DNA of 64,000 bases, taken from positions 248,001 to 312,000 of the forward strand of contig CAJNDS010002638.1 in NCBI GenBank assembly GCA_905221605.1, given 5' to 3'. Positions 39,542 to 50,100 of the stretch are shown piece by piece (position 1 is the first letter of the stretch; every line of letters starts with the position of its first letter). This DNA comes from Symbiodinium natans. Its lineage: Eukaryota; Sar; Dinophyceae; Suessiales; Symbiodiniaceae. The notes under the pieces are model-generated. The model saw only the letters and a program-made list of their open reading frames with translations. It made no database searches and had not been told where the DNA came from. The translations under genes and the position numbers were made by a program.

Positions 39542-41555
39542 GGGTTTATGGTTTCAAGGTCCCTACTAGCCAACAGTAAGTGTTGGGGTCTATGTGCAGC
39601 TTTGGCTCACTAAATCAAGTTGTTCCATAACTTTTCTGTATTTCGTAAGGGGTTATGGGGGTTCAGGGTTATAGGATGTTTAGAGGTCTTAGGGGGTACT
39701 ACAGAGGTTGAGGAGCTCAGGGGGGTTGGAGCTGTGGGGTTTTGGGGCTCAAGGGGTTTGGACTGAAATCCGAAAAAGACCCTTTCAAAGGATCCATGTA
39801 GATGTGCGCCCTTAAAAGGGCTTGAGTTGAGCACACGGCCTAAACCCTGGGGCTGAACCTGCTGCCTTCAGCCAAGGGTTTGGGTTTTGGGTTTTGGGTT
39901 TTGGATTTTCAGAGAGGTTTAGGGGCTCGAGGCTTTTGAGGTTTCTGATATGGCCGTTTAGGGTTCTGGAGTTCTGTGATTTTGCCTTTGAAATCCCTGA
40001 ACATCCCGCAAGCCATTCCTGCATCCTACAGTGTCTACGTGAGCAGGGTGTCTAGTGAGACGCCCTGAACTCCGCATGAGGGTCCAGCTCTAAACTCTGC
40101 AAGCTCTACCGAAACCCTCCTTAAAAGCAACCCCAAAACCCTGAACCCTGAACCCCTAAACCTTACCCCTGAACCCTGTACCCTACACTACTCCATGTTG
40201 AGGGACCCATATCCCATAGCTCATGTCTTTAAAGAATCTGTAAAAAAACAAAAAAGCCCTAAACCCCAAACCCTAAACCCAAATTCCCCAACCTCTAAGC
40301 CCCTAAACCCCGAACCCCCCAAACCCTAAACCCTAAGCCCCCAAAACCCTAAACCCTAAAGCCTAAACCCTAAACCCTAAACCCCCCTTTCCAGGAAAGT
40401 GGTCATGGTGGTGCCGGAAGGCATCTGGTCGCGGGGCTTCGGAGTGTTAGGGGCTGAAGAGGCCTTGGGGGTTTTGCGCCAACCCTGAAGCATAAAGGGT
40501 TTAGGGTTCAGGGTTTAGCCCCTAAACCCCAGCCTCCAACCCCAGCAAACCCCCCGAGCGCAGAAATGGACCCTAAACCCCCTAAGTCTCCTAAACCCTC
40601 AACTACCTCCGAGTTCGCGGTTGAGGCTTCGGAGTTACAAGGGGTTATTTGGGGATATAGGGTTCAAGATCTAGGGTTTGGTCTAAGTTAGGGGTTTAGT
40701 GGTTTAGGGTTTAGGATTTAGGGTTTGAGGGTTTCAGGGTTTAGGGTAAGTAGGGCTTTATGGTGTTGGGCTCCGGGTCGCTCAAAGCCCTTCAAAGGGC
40801 GTCCCATAGCCGCACGCCAAACCCTCAACGCCACACCCAGCATCCACAAACCTAAGCTCCCTTGCTGCTGTCGGGTTTAGGGTTTAGGGTTTTTTGTGTT
40901 TTTGGGGTTCAGGGTTTGGGGTTTAGGGTTTAGTGTTGCGGGTTTGGGGTTTAGGGCTTAGTGTTTCGGGTTTGGGGGTTTGGGGTTTAGGGTTTAGTGT
41001 TTCGGGTTTGGGGTTTGGGGTTTGGCTGACGGCAGTCATGGCAATGCAAACTTCGAGGATAGACCACAATACTTTGTTCAACCCTCCATTTCCCAAGTAG
41101 GGTTTCTTATCTTCTGGCATCCCCGAAAGGGCACCCATATACATGTATATATATATATATGTAAACATGCACTCACCGAATATTTTTGAGGAGCCTACAC
41201 CCGCACCAAAAGCCCATGGCAAGAAACCCTTCCCTCAACTAGGACACCCTAAGCAAAATACAGCAGAAAATCCCGTAAGAACAAACCTCATTACCCCTCA
41301 ACCCTAAACCCTTATAAACCCTAAACCCTAAAACCCGAGAAGCCGAAAACCCTAAACCTCATTCAACAAAAAAACTCTCTCAGAATCGCTTGGAGTTTCA
41401 TGGTACTTATTGACCAAGTATAACTGTATTCGTATTGTAACCATATTAGGGCACTTCAGGGGCTTATAATTGGTGAATAAGTACCATGAACCTGCAAGCA
41501 GGGTACCTAAACCCTAAACCCTAAACCCTAAACCCTAAACCCTAAACCTCCAAGC
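39542..41555. other. Degenerate telomere-like mosaic
   Basis: CCCTAAA-like sequence (40255-40390) and TTTAGGG-like tracts with TTTCGGG and TTTGGGG variants (40870-41030). Open islands at 40389-40450 (+, VVMVVPEGIWSRGF) and 41035-41140 are not recognised. MITE F copy at 41397-41492. Confidence 0.4.
41397..41492. mobile_element. MITE family F copy
   Basis: TTTCATGGTACTTATTGACC ... GGTGAATAAGTACCATGAA, a palindromic element of about 96 bp. GCTTGGAG before and CTGCAAGC after the element resemble an imperfect flank repeat. Confidence 0.75.
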
Positions 41556-41617
41556 AGGGTTGAGTCTGGTCTCGGACTTCCTGCACTACATCTATGGCTG
41601 CCTGGCTTGCAAACCGT
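41556..41617 (+). CDS. Candidate exon, unknown
   Basis: Between AAGCAG and GTCAGG. Two frames are open: LSLVSDFLHYIYGCLACK and VESGLGLPALHLWLPGLQ. The exon start (GGTTGAGTCTGGTC) is repeated with one change just after the exon at 41628. Unknown product. Confidence 0.45.
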
Positions 41618-41969
41618 GGTCAGGATTGAGTCTGGTCCCCTCCCCCCCCCGAAGGTTTCGGGTTTAGGGTTTAGGATTTAGGGCTTAGGGCTTAGGGTTT
41701 AGGGCTTAGGGTTTAGGGCTTAGGGCTTTAGGGTTTAGGGTTTAGGGTTTAGGGTTTAGGGTTTGGGGTAATAGTAGCCTATAATTCTCCAAGCACAAGG
41801 TTCATGTTTTGCGCCGAACATCTGGCAGGTTCTGGATGATTGTCCCTTTTTGGGCTTCCTGTTACAGCACGGAGACTTTCGCCTTAGGGCACCCCAAAAC
41901 GAGACCCATGATTGTTAAAAAGTGCTCATAGGGTTTAGGGTTTAGGGTTTGGGACAGCCTTGAAAGCCT

Positions 41970-42042
41970 TAAGTTTAGGGGTTTAGGGGTTTAGGGGTTT
42001 AGGGGTTTAGGGGTTTAGGGGTTTAGGGGTTTAGGGTTTAGG
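41970..42042. repeat. TTTAGGGG octamer array
   Basis: About nine TTTAGGGG units, another homogeneous one-base variant of the heptamer. Confidence 0.9.
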
Positions 42043-42096
42043 GGTTTTAGGTTTAGGGTTTAAAACCCTCACCCCCTTTTCAGGGGCCTGCTTCTC

Positions 42097-42146
42097 AGGC
42101 TACTTCAAGCTACAGCCGACACGTCCTCTGGCGATGTCTATCGAAG
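42097..42146 (+). CDS. Candidate exon, possibly PPR-like
   Basis: After TTCTCAG the frame reads LLQATADTSSGDVYR; ends near GCCCCT (GC). Helical, with GDV at the PPR helix A/B turn, but no partner exon was found. Confidence 0.4.
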
Positions 42147-42274
42147 GCCCCTGCGTTTCCTGCATACTCATTCATGAAGTTGGTTTAGGGTTTAGGGTTT
42201 AGGAGGGTTTAGGGTTTGGGGTTCAGGTTGTAGGGTTTAGGGCTTAGGTTTAGGGTTTAGGCTTTAGGTTTTAG

Positions 42275-42328
42275 GCCCTACGACCCTAAACGGCCTCGAC
42301 TCCCGCATCCAACCCTACTTGGAGGTTG
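42275..42328 (+). CDS. Candidate exon with consensus donor
   Basis: After TTTTAG; ends GTTG|GTGAGT. The frame reads PTTLNGLDSRIQPYLEV. Unknown product. Confidence 0.5.
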
Positions 42329-42574
42329 GTGAGTGGCTATAACCGGAGTAGGGCAACTTTAACTGGTTCTAGCCTTTAGGGAGGGCCCCGTGGTGATAAG
42401 TAGATGTACAGTGCCGTCAGTTCTACTACAACATGACTCCCTGTCCCTTCTCATGACTTAGCGTGTTGGGGTGTGGGGGCGGAAACCCTAAACCCTAAAC
42501 CCTAAACCCTAAACCCTAAACCGGGGGTGGGGGGGGGGTTGAGGGGGGTCCCTGTACTTAACACTCTGGCCATC

Positions 42575-42614
42575 CGCCACCGAAGAGGTTTTGGCCTCCT
42601 ACCGGCGCAATGTC
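42575..42614 (+). CDS. Candidate exon, unknown
   Basis: Reads ATEEVLASYRRNVF and ends TTCAG|GTGCC. An alternative frame is also open. Left border uncertain. Confidence 0.45.
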
Positions 42615-42854
42615 TTCAGGTGCCTGGGGTTTAGGGTTCAGGGTTTGCGGTTCAGGGTTTAAAGGGTTTAGGGTTTAGGGTTCAAGAGCTCCTGGTCGAG
42701 CAGTTTCTCGATTAGGCTCGTTGTTTAGAACATCGAAAAATACCCACCCACCCGAAGTTACCATAACATTAAGAAATACAAAGTTTCTTATTTTTATCAG
42801 GATGGCTCAACAACACAATTAATGACCACCACTTCATAAACGAGGAGCTCGAGG

Positions 42855-43105
42855 CTTGGAGGCCCTGAAACCCTAAACACTAGGCCTTGACCCTGAAACC
42901 CTAAAAAACCAGGCCTTGAGGCCCTGAAACCCTAAACACTAGGCCTTGAGGCCCTGAAACCCGAAATACTAGGCCTTGAGGCCCTGAAACCCTAAACACC
43001 AGGTGAGGCCTTGAAACCCTAAACACCCGGGCTTCGAGGCCCTGAAACCCTAAACACTAGGCCTTGAGGCCCTGAAACCCTAAACACCAGCAACCCTAAA
43101 CACCG
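42855..43105. repeat. 30-bp tandem repeat
   Basis: About nine units of AGGCCTTGAGGCCCTGAAAC + CCTAAACACT. Each unit has a GGCCTTGAGGCC dyad joined to a telomere-like CCCTAAAC. Confidence 0.9.
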
Positions 43106-43107
43106 GC

Positions 43108-43400
43108 CCTGAAACCGTTTTTAGGGTCTCAAGGGTTTAGGTTCTCAAGGTTTTAGGGTCTCAAGGGTTAGGGGCTCAAGGGTTTAGGGTCTCAAGGGTT
43201 TAGGGGCTCATGGGTTTAGGGGCTCAAGGGTTTAGGGTCTCCAGGGTTTAGTGGCTCAAGGCCGGGCCTTGCCCACGAGTTTTTGGGCCTTGCCCACGAA
43301 TATTTGGGCCTTGCCCACGAACCAACAGGCCCAAAAATTCGTGGGCAAGGCCCAAGAATTCGTGGGCAAGGCCCAATATCCGGATTTTGGGCCTTGCCCA
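43108..43400. repeat. 16-bp GGGTCTCAAGGGTTTA array and palindrome cluster
   Basis: About nine GGGTCTCAAGGGTTTA-like units (43134-43262), then several GGGCCTTGCCCACGAATT units in both orientations (43258-43400) that pair into hairpins. Confidence 0.85.
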
Positions 43401-43442
43401 CGCGGTTTAGGGTGTGGAGTTCAAGGTTTGGAGCTTAGGGTT

Positions 43443-43610
43443 TAGGATCCCGGAGTGGGCCCTTGTTCTCTTTTGTTTAGGGTTTAGGGTTTAGGGTTCG
43501 GGTAGCCGAGGACCAGAGTTGGCCATGACTCCCTTGTTTTAGGGTTTAGGTTCCATGCTAAGCCCCTTTGAGCCGAAAAGGGCACCCTGTTTTTCTCCAG
43601 GGGTCTAACT
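43443..43610. mobile_element. MITE family B copy, interrupted
   Basis: Left CGGAGTGGGCCCTTGTT, then a TTTAGGG tract, then a second left-like part, then AAGCCCCTTTGAGCC and the right end. Rearranged and telomere-containing. Confidence 0.6.
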
Positions 43611-43934
43611 AGAGTTTAAGAGTTTGTTCAGGATCTGGAGTTCCCAGCTTGGACATTTTTGGGGAGCAAGGTTTAGGGGCCTCTTTTGGGTTTAGGGTCT
43701 GGAGTTTAAGGTTTAGCGTGTAGGGCTTAAGGTTTAAGAGCTTTGGCTGGAGGACTGGAGTTTCCTAGGCCGCTAGGCTCACCATCTTTGTTCGCCTACC
43801 CTGAACCACCCTCAACTGTGAATCAAGGACGCCACAAAGCCACCCCAAACCTTAAACCACCCTAGACCCCTAATCAACCCTGACCCCTAGAAGGCGTAAA
43901 ACCGCAAGCCCTGACCCATCTCGGGCAATACTGC

Positions 43935-44038
43935 CCTCAAATCGGGCGTCCGTGTGCGCCGATGCACGGCTTGATGAACGCGCGCCAGCGACTGTTTCCA
44001 AGGTTCATGAAGGAGCCCCTCGCACCGCGATGGAAAAC
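43935..44038 (+). CDS. Candidate exon, unknown
   Basis: GC-rich open island. One frame reads GRPCAPMHGLMNARQRLFPR then FMKEPLAPRW; another reads ASVCADARLDERAPATVSKV. Borders unclear. Product unknown. Confidence 0.45.
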
Positions 44039-44184
44039 CCTAGTCCGGAGGACTAGGGTTTAGGTTTCCCAAATTATATAGGGGCTACCCTATGTCGTAA
44101 ACTCCCATATGAGCCCGAAACAAACTCCACGAACCCTAGACAAGCTCAAAGCCCTACCGGCCTAAACTAAGCCCTGTGCCTGGG

Positions 44185-44365
44185 TTTAGGGTTTAGGGTT
44201 TAGGGTTTGGGGTTTAGGGTTTAGGGTTTAGGGTTTAGGGTTTAGGGTTTAGGGTTTAGGGTTTAGGGTTCAGGGTTCAGGGTTCAGGGTTCAGGGTTCA
44301 GGGTTCAGGGTTCAGGGTTCAGGGTTCAGGGTTTAGGGTTTAGGGTTTAGGGTTTAGGGTTTGGG
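44185..44365. repeat. TTTAGGG tract with TTCAGGG block
   Basis: TTTAGGG units surround a pure block of about ten TTCAGGG units (44269-44333). Variant blocks with sharp edges indicate local amplification. Confidence 0.95.
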
Positions 44366-44373
44366 TAAGCCAG

Positions 44374-44443
44374 GATGTGCTTCGCGATGGTGACCTGGTT
44401 TGGGTCCGCCCTGCGCAGACGGAGCAGCCCTTTGGACCCACTG
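44374..44443 (+). CDS. Candidate exon, unknown
   Basis: After TAAGCCAG; ends ACTG|GTTCAG. The frame reads DVLRDGDLVWVRPAQTEQPF then GPT, a beta-type segment. Unknown product. Confidence 0.55.
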
Positions 44444-44933
44444 GTTCAGTTTAGGGTTTAGCGTTTAGGGTTTAGGGTTTAAACCTCGCACTAAACCCGC
44501 TTCGGTTGGCGGATGGCCGGGGGTTAGGGTTTTTAAGGTTCTTATAACGCCTTTCCAGGGTTTTCGGGCCTTCAAAGTTCATGTTAGCGTTTAGAGTGTA
44601 GGGTTACACCGTGTACGGAAGTTGGCATCTAAGCCGAGCCAGCCTGTTTGAAGCTTTACCTATCCTTTGTTGACTCTGCTTCCTCGCATCGCGTCAAAAG
44701 CAGATCCATGAGTTGGTTCTGCAGCAGAGATGTGTGCTTTCGAGGTGATTCATGGCCCCCGGCAATGCTCTGGAACTGCCGATTTTGAGATACCTTAGAA
44801 GAAATGAAACTCCATCAGCGAGCTCTACAGCGCCCTTCCTAAGCAAGGGCGTTGTGAGGTGTAGGGACGACGTGGAGAATCATGGGTAGCTACAGCTCGG
44901 CGTAGAAGTAGCCATTCAGGGGTTCCACCGATT

Positions 44934-45038
44934 ACTTAGTTGCTGAGTGAGTCCACTTTACACTTTTTGGGATACTATAATCCTCTATAGTACTGAAAGT
45001 GTACACCTTTTTTGGGGCTTATGAACTCAGCAGCTAAG
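44934..45038. mobile_element. MITE family E, copy 1
   Basis: ACTTAGTTGCTGAGTGAGTC ... GAACTCAGCAGCTAAG, about 105 bp, with the inner inverted repeat CACTTTACAC / GTGTACACC. A second copy is at 57856-57959. Confidence 0.8.
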
Positions 45039-46144
45039 ATTATAGCAAGAACTTGCGAGATGTGTTCTACCTGCTTAGCACCTCCGAGCGGAGGCCAAGG
45101 GCCCAAATGAGATTGGACTTAGGATTTTAGGGTTTAGAATCTAGCGTCTAGGGTTTCCCCTAAATCCTCAGGTCCGAAACCCAGAAGCCCTCTGAGGTGC
45201 CCCCATGATGCGGCCTTAACTCCTACACCAAACCCCTAAACCCTAAGCCCCTAAACCCTAAACCCTAACCCTAAACCCTAAGCCCCTAAACCCTAAACCC
45301 TAACGATAAATCCTAAACCCCGCCGACCCCAACCACAGGCGGGGGGGGTACCACACCATGGGGGCGGAGGGAGGGGGACTGGCCGACACTGCACCATATC
45401 TACACACATATACATACAAGGACCCTGAGCCCTAACAAAGTTGCAGGTTCGTGCGTAGGGTTGTACGTGCCGACAATTAATCTTCACTTGGTAGCCCAGG
45501 CGTACCCTTAGCCCTTTTCGTTTGAGTCTACGCCCCCTAGAAAGTAATCAAGCCCAACAAGCGCGCCCTTAATTTAATGTGGTTGCTGGGCTTGGGGTTT
45601 AGACCCTAAACCCCAAACCCTGAACACCAAACCCCAAACCCCAAACCCCAAACCCTAAACCCCGTTTAGGTATAGATGCATGTACCGGCGGAGGCGGAGG
45701 GCCTCTAAGCGGCGCGCGCTGACGAATGGCCCAGCACTCCTGGCTCTGCCCCAGGTGCCCTAAATCCCTTTAAAGGGTTTAGGGTTTGGGGTGCGGGGCT
45801 TTGGGCTTTTTATTTCTCAGCTCCAAAGCCCTAAAGAACGGGGGGGGTTTAGGGTTTTAAGGTCTAAAAAAGGGGGGATTGGGGCTTAGGGTTTGGGTTG
45901 TAGATCCTAAGCTCTGAACCCCGTAAAGTTAAAGGGTAAAGTTAAAGGGGGGTAGCATTTAGGCTTTGGGGTTTAGGGTTTAGGGTTTAGGGTTTAGGGG
46001 GATGCCAAGTCCTGGGACCTCCAAGCACGTCACCCAGACTGGACATTGCTGCTTGAGGGTTTCATGGTGTAGGGTCCCTACAGTGGACCGGTCCACCAGA
46101 GCGTATCTCCAAAGACTCCTGGAGTTCGTGGGTGCGGGTTGGGG

Positions 46145-46346
<202 letters not shown>

Positions 46347-46358
46347 TCAACCTCCAAG

Positions 46359-46446
46359 CTCGAAGGCTCCCGAGCCGGTCGCCGAAGAGGAAGAAGACGA
46401 GGACGAGGAGGAAGAGGAAGACGAAGACAAGCAAGGAGGGACCGAG
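46359..46446 (+). CDS. Candidate acidic / RG-rich exon
   Basis: After CCTCCAAG; ends ACCGAG|GG or a nearby GT. One frame is acidic (APEPVAEEEEDEDEEEEE), the other is Arg/Gly-rich (GRRRGRRRGRGGRGRRR). Both are open. The acidic frame fits the acidic exon at 46797. Confidence 0.5.
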
Positions 46447-46796
46447 GGTTTAGGGTTTGGGGTTTGGGGTTTAGGGTTTGGGGTTTGGGGTTTGGGGTTT
46501 AGGGTTTAGGGCAAGGAGGAGTCGGCTTAAAGCCCAAAACCTTGAGCTTTGAAGCCTAAGCCCCTGAAGCCTGAGCCCTCAGCCCTATGCCCTAAGCCCT
46601 ATGTAAGGCAATGTAAGGGCCTGCTCTGGTGCTTGGGGCATGTCCCGAAGATGCTTTAAGTGGCCATGATCTTGGTAATCCTGGTGTGCATACCCTTGAC
46701 AGAGCTATGTTGAGTCTGGGGCCGGTTTCTAGGGTGTAGAGGGCTTATAGTATGTAAGGATGTGCTATAAACCCTGAACCGGTTTGTGGTCCCAAG

Positions 46797-46901
46797 GAGC
46801 AGCAGAAGCAGAGGAGGAGGCAGAGGAAGATCAGGCTGCAGAAGAAACAGCAGCAGAAGGCCTGGAGCAGAGACACTTTGCTTGTCAATTGTCCATCGAA
46901 G
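46797..46901 (+). CDS. Candidate exon, Glu/Gln-rich coiled coil
   Basis: A 105-nt exon after GTCCCAAG, ending GAAG|GTTCAT. One frame is EQQKQRRRQRKIRLQKKQQQ, another AAEAEEEAEEDQAAEETAAE. Both suit a long charged helix. Confidence 0.5.
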
Positions 46902-46920
46902 GTTCATGAATTAGCTGTGT

Positions 46921-46996
46921 AGTATAGGGGTCGGAGTAATGACGAATAGTTTTCCCCTTATGGTTCCCTTACAATTATACTATAGTAACCCCAAAG
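46921..46996. mobile_element. MITE family D copy
   Basis: GGGGTCGGAGTAATGACGAA ... TATACTATAGTAACCCC; close to the copy at 6718. Confidence 0.65.
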
Positions 46997-47290
46997 CCTT
47001 GTTGATATCTTTCAGGCCCCTAAATTACTGTTGTTCCTCTCTGTCTTGTTGGTGGGTGGAGTGCGGGTGGGGGGGGGGGGCGGGGAGTGGGGGGGCCGGA
47101 AGGGGTGACGTATAAACCCCATCCAACAAAAGTAGGTTCGTCAATCACTGTCCCCACCAAGCGTGTCCCTGAGCGGTAGGCCCCAAACCCCCCAGGGTTG
47201 GTGAAGCGGCTGCCAAAGCCTTGTTTCCCGGTTTAGATTTCGGGTTTAGGGTCTGCTAAACGCTAAACCCAAAACCCCGAACCCTTGCAG

Positions 47291-47345
47291 GGGCCACCGC
47301 GACAGCGGCTTCCCCAAAGGCCGCCGGACGTGGTTTGGACTGGGA
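47291..47345 (+). CDS. Candidate exon, unknown
   Basis: Between CTTGCAG and GTAGGG. The frame reads ATATAASPKAAGRGLDWE. Preceded by CCCTAAA-like sequence. Unknown product. Confidence 0.5.
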
Positions 47346-47717
47346 GGTAGGGGGTTGACGGCCTCAAATCCTGAAACCCAAACCCTACACCCTAAATCCT
47401 AAACTCATAAGCCCCAACCCCTAACCCTAAACCCTAAACCCTACACCCCAGACTGGTTGCGACGAAATTGGTATAGGTACGATGGCTTTGGGGGTTTGGG
47501 GGTCATGGGCTAGCTTGAGATCAGGAAGTTGACTGTGCACCTGATATGTTGCAATAGAATAATTCATGTATTTATGATAGCTGTTACCGTATGATGATCC
47601 TATTTTGAACTTACCCATTATTAGCTTCGAAACCTAGTGTGTGCAGCAACTCTCCCCAATCCCTAAACCCTAAACCCCTAGCCCCTAAACCCTAAACCCC
47701 TAAACCCAAAGCCCCAG

Positions 47718-47787
47718 GTGCCCATGGTGACAACTCAGGAGCTGCTGCCGGACGCGCTTGCAGCGGAGCTCTGGAAGCGCGCAGGGG
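47718..47787 (+). CDS. Candidate exon, unknown
   Basis: After GCCCCAG; ends GGGG|GTCTAG. Reads VPMVTTQELLPDALAAELWK then RAG. Flanked by CCCTAAA upstream and TTTAGGG downstream. Unknown product. Confidence 0.6.
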
Positions 47788-47937
47788 GTCTAGGGGGTTT
47801 AGGGTTAACGGTTTAGGGCTTGGGGTTTAGGGTTTGGGGTTTAGGGTTTAGGATGGAGGGGATGGATGGGATGGCGGATGGGGGAGGGAGGTAAAAACCC
47901 TATGTTGGCCCTGGACTGTGTTTAGGGTTCAGGGTAG

Positions 47938-48049
47938 CCTAGGACCCAGAGTAGGCCCTGATTCCCTTCTTTTGGGAACCCCAAAAAGGCATTTTTTCTC
48001 CTAAACCCTAAACCCTAAACCTTAAACCTAGGTTACTCTTGGGTCTAGT
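47938..48049. mobile_element. MITE family B copy with telomere-like insert
   Basis: CCTAGGACCCAGAGTAGGCC ... CCTAGGTTACTCTTGGGTCT with about 25 bp of CCCTAAA placed just before the right end. Confidence 0.8.
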
Positions 48050-48084
48050 AGGTACACGTTCAACAACCCTTGGACTTCGGATGA

Positions 48085-48128
48085 GCAGATGAAAAAGAGC
48101 TTGGCTGAGTCACCCTTTAACAAGCGGG
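48085..48128 (+). CDS. Candidate exon, unknown
   Basis: After GGATGAG the frame reads QMKKSLAESPFNKR. Lies between a MITE B copy and a TTTAGGG tract. Unknown product. Confidence 0.5.
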
Positions 48129-48193
48129 GCTTTGGCGGCTTTAGGGTTTAGGGTTTAGGGTTAGCCTAGCTTAGAAGGGTTTTAGGATATAGG

Positions 48194-48324
48194 TTGGGAT
48201 GTTCCCCCTTTGTACTAACAGTCCTTCATAGGGATTAACACCTCCTATTAAAACCCCTATCGAGGACTGTTACGTATAAGCCCTGAACCCTAAACCCTAA
48301 ACCCATAAGGCGGGAAAGTCCCAA
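48194..48324. mobile_element. MITE family A with telomere-like insert
   Basis: Left arm TTGGGATGTTCCCCCTTTGT, right end CGGGAAAGTCCCAA. CCCTGAACCCTAAACCC lies inside the right arm, splitting TATAAG from ATAAGGCGGG. Intact copies lack it. Confidence 0.8.
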
Positions 48325-48344
48325 GCTATAGGGTTCGGCAGGCC

Positions 48345-48440
48345 ACTATCTCGCGCACCTTTGCCGGGAGAGGCGCGGTCCTCGGAGTGGTTTTGGTTTC
48401 AGGGCTCCCATTCAAGGGCCCCATGGAGGTTCACGGGTAG
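48345..48440 (+). CDS. Candidate exon, unknown
   Basis: Open island reading RTFAGRGAVLGVVLVSGLPF then KGPMEVHG before a stop. Borders unclear. Unknown product. Confidence 0.35.
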   Translation, partial: TISRTFAGRGAVLGVVLVSGLPFKGPMEVHG

Positions 48441-49049
48441 TTACAAGCATTCTTGAAGGTCCAAGGTTTAGGGTGTAAGTTTAAGGCTTAGGGTTTAGTG
48501 TTTAGGGTTCAAAGTTTAGGGTTTAAGGTTTAGTGTTTAGGGTTCAAAGTTTAGGGTTTAAGGCTAGTATGCCAAGGCTCAAAGACACTAGTAGGGTGTA
48601 GGGTCAGGCTATACCTTGCCTGGGGCGGGGGGACGAAGAAATCGACCTTCAGCTATGAAGGGGCCCTGACGAATTAGGAATTCTAATGTGACTAACTCAG
48701 GTCTCTAAATTAAGTCCCCTTTGGCTGCCCTGAGTTTTGGAGACACGGTAGATCAGGGACCCCAACATTTTTGCTCACTACCTGCACGCTCATGTCAATT
48801 TGGAGAAACTGACATGGGACTGGTTCCTATAGGACTAGTCACCATGGTACCTGCCCGCGAGGCATACCCTTCCGTCTAAGACCTGACAGCCATTTCCAAG
48901 TCTCTTACCACTGCAGATCCTAACATACACCCCCAAACCCTAAAGTGGAATCCCTAAACCCCAAACTACACAATATTTGCTGGAGCCCCCAAAACAAGTA
49001 CATCCTCACCCTGAACCCGACCTCTTCGTCTCTTACTTGGAAGGTCACA

Positions 49050-49238
49050 CCAGACAACAGGATCTCCATAGAGCCTACTTGGAAGTTCATGGTACTTATT
49101 CACCAATTTTAACTGTACTTATAACCCACTCATATGCCCCTTAAGTGCCCTAGTGTGGGTAATTATAAGTACAGTTTTAATTGGTTAATAAGTACCATGA
49201 ACCTCCAAGTACCAGACAACAGGATATCTATAGAGCCT
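49050..49238. mobile_element. MITE family F copy flanked by 29-bp direct repeats
   Basis: The palindromic F element (49085-49203, GTTCATGGTACTTATTCACC to AATAAGTACCATGAACC) is flanked by ACCAGACAACAGGATCTCCA... at 49050-49078 and a copy with three or four changes at 49210-49238. This is too long for a normal target-site duplication. Confidence 0.8.
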
Positions 49239-49421
49239 CGTACCTCGAAGGGTGCCCTAAGCCCTAAAATCCAAAAGCCTGAGCCGCAAACCCTCAAATC
49301 CTGGAGTCCCAAAACCCACAAGCCCAAGAACCCTGAACACCCTAAAACCCCCCAAAGACGCAACCAAAAAAAAGAGACAAAAACTGAAAACCCTAAATGC
49401 TGCAAACCCCACTGTCTGAGG

Positions 49422-49469
49422 TGGTGCGCTTCCGTGTCCGGACGCCTGCGGGGCTGACGGACTTTCAGG
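49422..49469 (+). CDS. Candidate exon, unknown
   Basis: After TGTCTGAG; ends CAG before GCAAAG (GC donor). Phase 0, 48 nt, reads VVRFRVRTPAGLTDFQ. Unknown product. Confidence 0.5.
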
Positions 49470-49985
49470 CAAAGCGCATGCAGAGCCGAGCATGTCTAGG
49501 GTTTCTGGGTTTAGGGTTTAGGGTTTAGGGGTTCTGTCCCTCGACCTAAACCCGAAACCCTAAACCGATCCCCCTACTAAGAACCAGCCAGTCTCACAGG
49601 CAGGGCAGTGCGTCGGAGCCGGCATGGCCAGTGGCGTCTCCCAGGCACCACGCGATGCAGCCTCAACCCCCAAAAACCCTGATTTAGGGTTGAGGGTTTG
49701 GGTTTCAGGGTTTAGGTTTAGGGTTTTGGGTTTAGGGTTTAGGGTTTGGGGTTTAGGGTATAGGGTTTAGGGTTTTGGGCAACCCCACCCTGGCTAGGGT
49801 TTAGGGTTTCGGGTTTCTTCAAACGCCCCAAAATCCTTAAACCTCCCAAAGGCTCGAAACCCACAACACCCAGTTGCCTTTGAGTCTGCCATGAATTTGG
49901 TTTGGGCGGGCATCTAAACCTGACACCAGGTAGTCAAGCGGATGTTGGGCAAGTTCGTTGGGACAATTTCGGTTTTAAGGGGTTT

Positions 49986-50100
49986 GCTAGGACCCGGAGT
50001 AGGCCCTCATTCCCCTTTTGTAGGGTTTAGGTTCCTTTCTAAGCCCCTTTAAAACCACAAAGGGTACCCTTTGTGTTCCTAGGTTACTCCTGGGGTCTAG
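49986..50100. mobile_element. MITE family B copy
   Basis: GCTAGGACCCGGAGTAGGCC ... TTCCTAGGTTACTCCTGGGG. Confidence 0.8.

Noticed and set aside
42855-43105. CRISPR-like array
   Set aside because: Units are directly tandem without unique spacers, in a eukaryotic context.
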